From Pseudo-nitzschia pungens (lineage: Eukaryota; Bacillariophyta; Bacillariophyceae; Bacillariales; Bacillariaceae): a stretch of DNA of 64,000 nucleotides. The notes under the pieces are model-generated. The model saw only the letters and a program-made list of their open reading frames with translations, was not told the DNA's origin and searched no databases. Both the position numbers and the translations under genes were made by a program. Positions 51,206 through 60,366 of the stretch are shown in pieces; within the stretch, counting starts at the first letter, position 1; each line of letters opens with the position of its first letter. The DNA lies in NCBI GenBank assembly GCA_037355855.1, contig CM074763.1, positions 1,860,001-1,924,000 on the forward strand, given 5' to 3'.

Positions 51206-51693
51206 GGTGGTAGGTTTGTTTGGAAGTCTTTTTGGTTGTCCTGTTTCTGGGATTGTGAGAGTTTGGTGTTTGTTGTGGGTTTTTGTGTATTCGGGTTGGT
51301 TGTTGTCTTTTTTGTTTGTATGGGGTATTTTTTGTGGTGTGAGAAGGTTATTGAGAAGGTTGTTTGGTGTTGTGGGATTAGATGTGTTTTTAGGCGGGGC
51401 CGGTTCTGTTCGTTTTGGTGTTTTTTGGTGGGGTGGGATTTGGTGGGTTTTTTTGACGGGGTCGGTTCTGGTGTTTTGGTGTTTTGTTGATCGTGGTTTT
51501 GTTTTTGTTGATCGTGGTTTAGGTTTGAGGGTGAATGGGGTGGGATTCGATTTGGTGGTGGGATTGTTTTTGTGGAATGTGGTGGGGTGTTGTGTGGGAT
51601 GTTGTGTGGGATGTTGTGTGGGATGTGGTGGGATGTTGTGTGGGATGTTGTGTGGGGTGTTGTGTGGGATATTGTGTGTTGTGTTGTGGTGTT
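51206..51693. other. G/T-rich low-complexity DNA with TGTGGGATGT repeats
   Basis: The plus strand is almost all G and T, with tandem GGGATGTTGTGTG units at 51595-51670. The same composition resumes after the retrotransposon at 54802-55010, so it was one tract before insertion. The frames reading through it are low complexity. Confidence 0.75.
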
Positions 51694-52032
51694 TGTTACA
51701 TGCTGACGTAGGTACCCTACGAGAGGCTCTAAATGATTATTGAATCCCGCATGTGATCCAATACACAAGAATATCTATGATATTCGTGTATATATAATGA
51801 ATATCCAACGGACCAGAATACACATACAATTCAAACAAAGATTCCCATGACTCACCGATTATTAATATTATGCCCGACGAACATTATTATCGTTCGATCG
51901 TTCATTCATTCCATACTCAAGAAATCATTCCCATCTCGTAAAATATTCAACCATTCTCTTTTATAACACAATTTATTAACCTTTCATCTTTAAAATACTC
52001 CTATCGTGTATTTTCTACTCTAGACCGTAACA
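51694..52032 (+). repeat. 5' LTR
   Basis: 339 bp, TG...CA ends (TGTTACA and TAACA). It contains TATATATAATG at about 51789-51799, a possible promoter TATA. The interior begins with a palindrome CAGTAATTACTG (52033-52044). Confidence 0.93.
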
Positions 52033-52285
52033 CAGTAATTACTGTTTATCTTTTAAAGTAGAAGACAGACAGGAACTCAGTACTGAATCATCCAAAACAA
52101 CCTCCATCCTAAACAACAGGGATACATCGATACCCTGACAAGCAAAATCCTACAAGACAAGCGATTGAACGAAACAATCGCAATTCCAGAAAACGCCGAT
52201 CGAAATCTACGACGATCGAAACGATAACTACGAAACACCGAATCGATCGAACACCAAATCGATCGAACGCCTTGAATCAAGAACC

Positions 52286-53368
52286 ATGGCAGGACTTTAC
52301 AGAGATCCTCCGATCAACTACATCCCTTCCTTCAAGAGGAGCAAGCCAAAACTCACCAAGCTCTCCATTACGCATGCCAATGGGAACACCGACAGCATGA
52401 AGATCCCTCTATTCACCAACAAAGGAGGACTCGAGGAATTCCTATTTGTTGAAGAAGCCTTCAGGAACGCCGCAAAGCTCCTAGGACTACCAACCACCAA
52501 CTACATCACTCACTTCAGCAGATGTCTAAATACAGACACCCAATCCAAGTGGCATGAAATGCTACAGGATCCCCTGGATCCAGATGAATTCCAATATGAA
52601 GAAAGCGCCGAAGGACATGACGCAGCAATCATTGACTTTATCAAGCAATTCTGCAATACAACAGACGCCAAGGATATCATGCATACATACCTTCGAACGC
52701 TGAAGAAACCAAGCAACGTCTCTTGTAAAGACCATGCAGACCGAATGGAACAGCTATTTAAATACACTAAAAGACTCCAAGGGCATGGAACTGACCTATC
52801 CCCGACAGAAGCCAAGACCATTCTGCTACACAGCTTCCCAAACAAATGGATCAACAGCTATGGTCTAATCCACCAAGGAATCCAAGAAGACACTACTGTG
52901 CAGTTTATAGTGGACCACATGAGCTGCTTAGAACGTCAAGCAAAACGAAAAGCGTCGGACGCGCAAAAAGATTCCGACGCTGAAAGCATTGATAGCAATA
53001 ACAACAGCTCTGATTCGGACGCTGACAGCATCGACAGCAACAACTCTAATTCGGACAGTGACAGTGATGCTGAATCCGAAGAAGAAGAGAAAGAGCAAGA
53101 GCCATCTGGTGGCAAAACAAAACATAATAATCCCTGCAGGATCCCAGGACATGATCACGATTGGTCTGAATGTCCAAAGAACAGATATTCCAAAAGGAGC
53201 CAAAGCAGCAACAACAGCACTGCTACGACTCCTAGCAATGAAACTGGAAGCACTGCCTCAACGGAATCGCTCCAAGCCCACGTACAGCAAGCAATCGAAT
53301 CTTATTGCATGCAACATGGAGGCCGGGTCGAAAGACAATCTGATGGCAGCCTACGATGGCAACCATAG
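52286..53368 (+). CDS. Retrotransposon gag-like protein
   Basis: A 360-residue protein that would form the particle shell. The N-terminal two thirds are helical and gag-like (FLFVEEAFRNAAKLLGL, DHADRMEQLFKYTKRLQGHG, AKTILLHSFPNKWINSYG). A Ser/Asp-rich acidic stretch follows, then a zinc-knuckle-like C-x6-H-x4-C segment (CRIPGHDHDWSEC). It is the only long frame in the element; the stop at 53368 is not followed by a pol frame in any phase. Confidence 0.85.
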   Translation: MAGLYRDPPINYIPSFKRSKPKLTKLSITHANGNTDSMKIPLFTNKGGLEEFLFVEEAFRNAAKLLGLPTTNYITHFSRCLNTDTQSKWHEMLQDPLDPDEFQYEESAEGHDAAIIDFIKQFCNTTDAKDIMHTYLRTLKKPSNVSCKDHADRMEQLFKYTKRLQGHGTDLSPTEAKTILLHSFPNKWINSYGLIHQGIQEDTTVQFIVDHMSCLERQAKRKASDAQKDSDAESIDSNNNSSDSDADSIDSNNSNSDSDSDAESEEEEKEQEPSGGKTKHNNPCRIPGHDHDWSECPKNRYSKRSQSSNNSTATTPSNETGSTASTESLQAHVQQAIESYCMQHGGRVERQSDGSLRWQP

Positions 53369-54462
53369 CCACCTAATGAACAAAAGGATCACAGTATCCA
53401 GCACCGTGCCTTCAGTTCCCCTGGAACTGAATGCCAGATCAGCCCTGCTGACTGGGAAGACGCATGGAGGAGAACTCCCAAGAAAAGAGGGGAAGGAACC
53501 TACAGAGATGAGCCCTGTTGCAAACAAAACGTTCAAACTAAAATCCAAAGCGCTCCAGTCCGCTCCAATGTGACGGCAACGACAATCAACCAAATAAAAT
53601 AAAAGATTCAAAAATGGCAAATACAAATAACAGCAAAAGGTTCGGACGCGAACTAATTGCAAGGGTACAGACGCTTATGCCAAACGAATCAAACAATCGA
53701 ATCGAATCATATATCGATATCGATATCGATAAGGGTACAGACGCAAACAAAATAAAGGGTACAGCAGCAATAACAAGGCCAACCTTGTTCCGGACAAACA
53801 AATAGTCTACAGGGAGCTCCAAAATAAGAGAGCAATCCCACAAAATCCACATTCTAAACCCACAGAGGTGCTCTGGAATTACAAAATCCGAAATTCCAGT
53901 AGACTGCTGCAAACACACCCAAATACAGACCGGCAAAGTATCCGGCAAATCGCAACTGAATCTCTATATAAATTTACCCAATAACTAACTAACAATGCGT
54001 CCCCTCTCTGCTTGAACACACACAATCGCAGATACGGCAAGCAACGCATCCAACGCTCGGCTTTTCACCTACCTAACTCCTAATACAGGAGGTGTTTTTA
54101 TGCCAAAGAGCAATCAATTTCAAACATCAACTTAATTTCAAAATCAGCTCCACTACCCTGAGAGGTACATCACAGTTGGGGGAGGAAAAGAATTTTCTTC
54201 GACTCTTTTTGCTATTTTTAGCATGTCATTATGACCCTTCTCAAGAACAAGAAACAAATCTTCGATTTTATGAGTATCACAAAGAACCTTCTTCAATCCC
54301 ATTTCAATCTACATTACCATATATCTTCGAAATATTCCGAATGGTATATATCATCTTCAACCGGTTCTCCGAACAAGCATATCTCTTTCCATCGATACTA
54401 CTCAACTCCGAACCTTATTGTATTGAACCACATGCAAACTTCACCTAATCATTGGGGAACTA
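53369..54462 (+). other. Retrotransposon 3' interior without recognisable gene
   Basis: About 1.1 kb with GATATCGATATCGAT (about 53714-53729), repeated GGGTACAG strings, a purine run GGGGGAGGAAAAGAA (54178-54192) that could be a polypurine tract, and ATTGGGGAAC next to the 3' LTR. The open frames at 54092-54512 have no recognisable domain. Confidence 0.6.
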
Positions 54463-54801
54463 TGTTACATGCTGACGTAGGTACCCTACGAGAGGCTCTA
54501 AATGATTATTGAATCCCGCATGTGATCCAATACACAAGAATATCTATGATATTCGTGTATATATAATGAATATCCAACGGACCAGAATACACATACAATT
54601 CAAACAAAGATTCCCATGACTCACCGATTATTAATATTATGCCCGACGAACATTATTATCGTTCGATCGTTCATTCATTCCATACTCAAGAAATCATTCC
54701 CATCTCGTAAAATATTCAACCATTCTCTTTTATAACACAATTTATTAACCTTTCATCTTTAAAATACTCCTATCGTGTATTTTCTACTCTAGACCGTAAC
54801 A
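54463..54801 (+). repeat. 3' LTR
   Basis: Same length and, by eye, the same sequence as the 5' LTR. It is followed directly by the target duplication GTGTT. Confidence 0.93.
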
Positions 54802-54806
54802 GTGTT

Positions 54807-55876
54807 GTCGTTGTTGTTTTTGTCGTTGTCGTCATTGTCGTTTGTTTTTTGTTGTTTTGGTTGGTTGTTTGTGGTGTGGTTTGTTCGTTGTTAGTGTTTT
54901 CGCTGTGGAGTGTCGAGCCACGATGCTCGATGTTTGTGGTGGTGGTGGTTAATGTTTTGTGTTGTTGGTGTTTGTATCGTTGTTGTTGTTATTGGAGGTG
55001 ATTACTTTTTCTCAGACCGCCATTGTCGGTCTATCACGAAGACAGCTTTAAGGCTCGCTCTTTGCGAAAACAATGAGAATAGTATCCGTACCAAAGACCC
55101 TTGCTCAGCAACTCTACCTACTGCTCTACATTCTACTGTACCTGCTCATTCCTCACTGTTCAGCTCTGTTCACTACGGCACTGGACAATGGTAGGCTTGG
55201 GTCAATGGTACGGATCATACGATCCTACATTGCCTTTCGCACTTGCCTTGCCCTAAGTTCAATTACGGAACGGGTCACGTAAACCTTACCGGTAACTACG
55301 AGTAAACCTTAACCTTACGAAGGCAAGCTCCTGAAAGGACAAAGGACAAAGGACTTCGTTCCTTTCATCTCAATCAAAAAAAATTCACAACGAAAAGAAA
55401 GAAATTCAAAAACAGCAACGCGGTCCTCGTCGTGTCCCTTACTTTGATTGAACGTACCGTGGGACTGGTACTGCACTCCAACGGTAACCTAGCTCGTAGA
55501 AACCATACGGAGTACTCCGTACCATACGGTTCGTACCAGCACTTGTATCTCGTCACAAAGAATTTATTGTTATTGCATCTCTTTCGTTCTGTCACACATC
55601 TATCCATTCATCCATCCATCCACCAAACCGTCGATCAGTGTGCCGGAGAAGAGCGCCGTTGTCACTCTTCACCCTATCCTACTGCAAAGCATCGACCTTG
55701 AGTTGTTGGAGGACCAGTTCCTTGGATATAATCAAACGCAACAGCGCCATTCATTCATTCATTTTGATTGATTTGTCGTCGTTTCCAAGCGGAACTCTTA
55801 ATTAATACAGAACCAAACTCGTGTTGATCCGGAGTGTGTTATTCGAACAGATAGAAAACCTTGCACAACTATAACC
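54807..55876. other. Intergenic region, first part G/T-rich
   Basis: It continues the G/T-rich tract to about 55010. Beyond it no gene is seen; there are CCATCCATCCAT strings at about 55600 and the probable leader of the BSD gene near 55876. Confidence 0.6.
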
Positions 55877-58565
55877 ATGTGGGGAGCACTCAAAAAAGAC
55901 TTCGGAGAGTTCGTTTCGGTACGTGCTGCAAAACATTCGTGTTGTCTCTATCCTGGCCAGGGTGCAATTGTGAAAGCATCTTCGACACTATGTTCGATGG
56001 GACACGTGCCACACGATTGCTCATGTTCTGTTTTCTTTGGATTCGTTCTTTTTTCTGTTTTGCCAATGTTTTCGTTGCCGTTCTGTATCGTTGCAGACGG
56101 TAGCTTCGGAAACCACCGAAACACTGGAAACGATCGACAAGACGCTGGACGAACCCATCGGCGGGCGAAGCGCTGTTTCCAAAACCAGCAGTACGTCCGG
56201 CACAACCACCGACGAAACAACCGAGGGAACGGATACGAAGGAACCCCTGATCGATCCCGACACGGGACTGATCATCGACGATTTGGTCGAGGAGGACGAC
56301 GACGAGGACGACGAATTCTCGTGGAAATCCCCCGAAGAATCTCCCACGACGGACGAAATGCGCCAGCGCCTGGTGAACTGCGAGGACGTCTTTCGGGATC
56401 CTCTCTTGCCCAGCGAGAAAGACGACGAGAAAGACACCGAGGCATCTGGCGAGGAAGGAGAAGAAGAGAAGGAAACAGAAACAGAAATACCGGCAGCATC
56501 GACCGACCCATCCGATGCTGCCTTGCGTGCCTTCTTGGACACCTTTGACGTGGCCTCGAAAACCGAGGAGATTTCCAAGCTCTTGGAGGAGGATATAGCC
56601 CTCAAGACAACCTTCTCCATGGTGGCCACGGACCAGAGCTTGGTGACCTACGCCGACTTTTGGACCCGTTATTTCTACCGAATCGCCAGCGAGGACGAAA
56701 ACAGACTCAAAGAGACCTACGCGTTTTATTACGAGAAGCACCTGGCGGCCTTTCAACAACGCAAGGAAGCCGAACGAGCCGCTGCCGCCTCTTCCAACAA
56801 TCTGAGCACTGGATTTTCCACCTTTTTTGGTGGTGTCGTCAATCGTCTGACACAGGAGAACGACAGTCAACCCTACGACACGAGTGGATACATGGACGAG
56901 AGCGCGGACCAGACCGAGGACGGCGACGACGACGTTGCTCCCACGACCGGTTTGGGAGGCTTTTTGTCCTCGGTAACGGGTGGAGGCGGTGGTCGTCCGC
57001 CCTTTGTCATGAACACCGCTATCAGCGATGATGATGAAGAAGAAGAAGAAGAGGCCGAGGAGGAGGAAGAAGACGAAGATTCGGAGGTCGAACTGGGATG
57101 GGACGACGATGACGACGAGGACTTTGACGAACTCGACGATGACGACGATGAGGCCGCCACGGGCGAGGAGGCGGTTCGGTTTAGAGACGACGATGACCGC
57201 AGCGAAACGGTCGATTTCAAGGACGCCGAAAAAGAAGGTCTTCTTGAGGAACTGGACCAGGCCCGGGCCGAGCGGGATGCCCTCCAGAAAACGGTTCAAA
57301 TGCAAGCGGAGGAACTCAAAAAGGCTAGTCTGATGGCGAAACCCTCTGCCGTTGCGCCCCTGCCAGTGGACGGCTCGACCGATGAAGGCAGTGCGGACGC
57401 AGCGATTCATCGATTGAAAGTGGAGCTCTTTGAAAAGGATTCGGAACTGGCGGCCCTGAGGGCAAAACTCGAAGATGTCGACGAGTCAGAAGACGACGAA
57501 GACGACAACAAAAAAAAAGAACAACACCAGCAAGAAATCGAGCGATTGACCAGGGCACTGGCGGACAAGGACTTGGAACTGGAGTCGCTTCGAACCAGCA
57601 CCGAACTGGAGTCGCTTCGAACCAGCACGGCCAACGACCAGTTCGCAGAACAACGAAAGCAGGAGCAAGCCGAGCACGAATTGAAAGCCATGACCGAGTT
57701 GCACAACGAGGAGACCGCAAAGCTCCGCGAAGAGTGCCAGAAAACCCTACTCGAGAAGGACCAGTTGCAAGCTACCCTCCAATCTCGCATCGACAAACTC
57801 GAACGGACGATCGCTTCCCAACAGGAGCAGGCAGCGAAATCCGTCGAGGAGAAGGAAGCCAGGACCGCAAAAGCCACTGCCGATGCCGCCACCGAGACTG
57901 CTGCCCTCACCGAAGAGCTCGCCTCCAAAGACCAAGACATTGCCAGTCTCAAGACGCAACTGGAAGACTGCCAACGCCAGCTTGCGGAGTCTGTCGAGCA
58001 GGGTACCCGAGACTTAAGCGCTTTGCGTGCCAAGCTCCAGTCCCAGATCGATTCCCTATCCGAAACTGGATCCCGTCGCGAGGAAGAACACCGTGACGAG
58101 CTCCAGCAACAGACCGCGGAATACAACGCTGCGATTCAGACACTTCAAGATCGACTAAATAACAACCAAGCCGTGCTGAGCGTATTACAGGTAGAAACTC
58201 CGGAGGAGGCCAGAAAATTGCATTCCCAATTGGCATCGAGCAGATCGGAACTCCAAATGGCGCAGGGGGAAGCCGACAAGGCCCGGCGTACGGCGGAAGC
58301 TCTAAAGGCGGAACTCGACAAGTGCAAGGCCCAACTGACAACTGCGTCCACCGCCACAACCACAAATGCTCCGTCATCTCCCGGATCCAACTCGACCGGG
58401 GTGCAGATACAGCTTCCCATCGACGACGAGGCGGCTGCTTCGATCCCCGCACTGGAAATGCCCCCCGCCACGCCTTCGGCTGCGGAAGAGCTGGGACTGG
58501 AACCCAGCGAAAACGATGGCGACAATGACGACGATGACGACGATGGCTGGGGAGACGATTGGTAA
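55877..58565 (+). CDS. BSD-domain coiled-coil protein (SYAP1-like N-terminus)
   Basis: About 836 residues after splicing a 178-nt intron (55919-56096). Exon 1 encodes MWGALKKDFGEFVS and exon 2 continues TVASETTETLETIDKTLDEP, the opening typical of SYAP1-type BSD proteins. The BSD domain lies at about residues 150-235, with the diagnostic FW pair in VTYADFWTRYFYR. A 40-residue helical segment, acidic runs (DDDEDFDELDDDDDEAA) and then about 350 residues of coiled coil follow (EIERLTRALADKDLELESL and similar). The protein ends in DDDGWGDDW, an acidic Trp-containing tail seen in vesicle-related BSD proteins. A role in membrane traffic or signalling is an inference. A 21-bp duplication encodes ELESLRTSTELESLRTST. 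Confidence 0.85.
55919..56096 (+). other. Intron of the BSD gene (178 nt)
   Basis: Donor GTACGT at 55919 directly after the codons for EFVS; acceptor TTGCAG ending 56096, preceded by a T-rich tract. Phase 0 join to ACGGTAGCT. It is needed because exon 2's own frame begins without a sensible start. Confidence 0.85.
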
Positions 58566-59024
58566 AAAACGGAATACAAGCCAATGTTGCGTTCGATTGC
58601 ATTGTACTTGGATGCATGTATGGCCACTCGACACGGTCTCGATCGGGGGAGAAATGGGCGTAAAAGTGGAATATTGTACCGGACGATCATTCTCTCTGGA
58701 CCGTTGGTATCGTCCTGTTTCGGTAATTAACTCTAATTTCATCAACGGATTAAGTATCAATAGTATTATAATTTTTTTTATGGTAAACACATCGCTTTTT
58801 CGTTCTTACTTTTAATTATACCGTGCAGCATGACCTATTCAACAATGTTTTCATTGACCTAATTGTCCTATACTACAAGTTGTCACAAAATTCGGAAGGT
58901 TATCACTCCACTTGTTCCTTACAGTAATTTTTTGATCGTTTTATTCTTATCACATCTATCGGGTACGTACCGGTAGTATATTTCGTTGGGCATTCAGGGA
59001 CAGAAAGTTTGAAGTGTTCTACGG

Positions 59025-59032
59025 TATATAAT
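59025..59032 (+). promoter_or_regulatory. TATA element upstream of the permuted tRNA
   Basis: TATATAAT lies 36-43 bases before the 3' half. Because the internal A and B boxes are in reversed order in this gene, an upstream TATA is a plausible way to place RNA polymerase III. Confidence 0.5.
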
Positions 59033-59067
59033 TGTAAGAAGTACTCATGGGATCAATCAGTAGATTA

Positions 59068-59144
59068 TCAGAAGATTCCGGGTTCGATTCCCGGGAGGGT
59101 TTCCAGCGACCCTTTGGCCCAACGGTAAGGCGTCTGACTACGAA
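59068..59144 (+). tRNA. Circularly permuted tRNA-Arg(ACG) gene
   Basis: The 3' half comes first (59068-59105): anticodon 3' strand TCAGA, variable loop AGATT, T arm CCGGG-TTCGATT-CCCGG, acceptor 3' strand GAGGGTT, discriminator T and an encoded CCA. After GC, the 5' half follows (59108-59144): acceptor GACCCTT, TG, D arm GCCC-AACGGTA-AGGC, G, anticodon strand TCTGA and loop CTACGAA. Rejoined, the acceptor stem has 7 pairs (two G-U), the anticodon stem 5 of 5, the T stem 5 of 5, and the D stem 3 pairs plus a C13-A22 mismatch that normal eukaryotic tRNA-Arg(ACG) also has. The anticodon ACG reads CGU as inosine. The B box (GGTTCGATTCC) precedes the A box (TGGCCCAACGG). Maturation would need excision of the two-base link and joining at the anticodon loop, as in other permuted tRNAs. 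Confidence 0.9.
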
Positions 59145-59149
59145 TACAC

Positions 59150-59153
59150 TTTT
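59150..59153 (+). terminator. TTTT after the permuted tRNA
   Basis: A T4 run five bases beyond the 5' half, the usual RNA polymerase III stop signal. Confidence 0.5.
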
Positions 59154-60366
59154 GGTCCACAAGTTGTCCGTGACGCTTATCACTTTTTGGATTACAACGT
59201 TGTATTGTCCGATGTACTGTAGGTTACGAGTGATCATGTCACCTTAAGGTTACTCGAAATAGATTGCCGAACAAAAAATAAAACTGTAATAAAGCAATAG
59301 TAACAATGATACTAGTTACTGCTGTATGATTCGACCTTCCCAAATTGGGCGTGAAAAGTGCATCCGACAGGGCAATGAACCTGTGCGGGAACGTTCAGGA
59401 CATCTTAAGTGCCCCCCCCTTAGACCACTCGGGAACAGATGCCATTTTGATCCTGATGGTCAATTGACCACTATTATACAATAAGATAGTTGTCTTCCGT
59501 ATTTTTACTGTTTTATGGAAAAAATGTCTTTGATGCTTGCTACTAGTACTACTACTACTACTAGTACTACAGTCAAGAAGTACACGGACATCATGTTACG
59601 TGTAATGAATCTCGATCATTACAATGGTGCGGCACTCTCCTCGAATCCCTTACAGGAAATTTAGACTGTTTGACCACCATCAAGGATTGTGTATCACCAT
59701 GTTTTTTGAAACTGTTCTTTTACGTTTTGCTGCAAGAAGTTCTTATGTTTTGCTGCTGTCCGTACCGTAGTGCTACAAAGCGTTCTTTAAAAAAAAACAT
59801 ATCTACCGTAATTACCGGTAACTTACGGTAACTTACTTGGTACGAAGGGTACGAAGTATTACAGGAGAAGCGTTTCGGGTCCGGTCACGAGTTACGACCT
59901 GGTCGGTACGTCAGTCAACGGTAAGACCTCAGTTCTAGCATGAATGCAACATCACAACATCACAACATCATCATCGACCATTTTTTCCCTTCTGCGTTCG
60001 GCACATCCAACTTCTTTCGGATTGCCGAGTGCTGAATCCTAAAAAATACGAAGTAATAAGAGATGATTCTTTCATTGAGTGTTCACTGTTCACCTCCGTT
60101 TCTTGTTCAGTGTTCTTTACCCTCATCTTTCCACACCGTATCGTTAACAACCTCATCTTCCGTGGAGTCGAAGAGATCAAAGCAAACGTGTTCGCTAGTA
60201 TCACAGTCGTATCGTACGGGTTCTTGTGCAGTTTGCATACGATTTCTCCGGTGCTAAATCCTCTGAGAGAGAGGTTATGATGCTGACAACTGGCTGCACA
60301 ACATTTTGCGATCTCAACGCGATAACAACGGCTCCATCTCTCGTTCCTCTAGAAGAGACAACCGAA

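Larger units (their letters stand above)
51694..54801 (+). mobile_element. Complete gag-only LTR retrotransposon
   Basis: Two 339-bp direct repeats (51694-52032 and 54463-54801), both beginning TGTTACATGC and ending CCGTAACA, appear identical by eye. They bound a 2430-bp interior with a gag-like gene and no protease, integrase or reverse transcriptase frame. The element is flanked by a 5-bp duplication GTGTT (51689-51693 and 54802-54806), which proves insertion as a unit. The lack of pol makes it non-autonomous, so an intact partner element elsewhere would have to supply the enzymes. Identical LTRs suggest a recent insertion. The superfamily cannot be fixed without pol. Confidence 0.93.
58566..60366. 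other. Intergenic region containing a permuted tRNA gene
   Basis: Apart from the tRNA gene (59025-59153) no gene is seen. It contains an ACTAGTACTAC run (59542-59570), TTAAGGTTAC at about 59243-59252 and ACCGGTAACTTACGG at about 59813-59827. The last 300 bases are the leader of the next gene, whose frame is open from 60226. Confidence 0.6.

Noticed and set aside
51202..51768. Minus-strand His/Thr/Pro-rich frame
   Set aside because: It translates the G/T-rich repeat tract and crosses the LTR boundary, so it cannot be an old host gene in this form.
54092..54512. Open frames near the 3' LTR considered as an env or pol remnant
   Set aside because: They are short, A/T-rich and overlap the LTR; no protease, integrase or RT motif is visible.
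55890..57410. 506-residue minus-strand frame opposite the BSD gene
   Set aside because: It covers the intron and acidic codons of the BSD gene in reverse and has no domain; the plus-strand gene is well supported.
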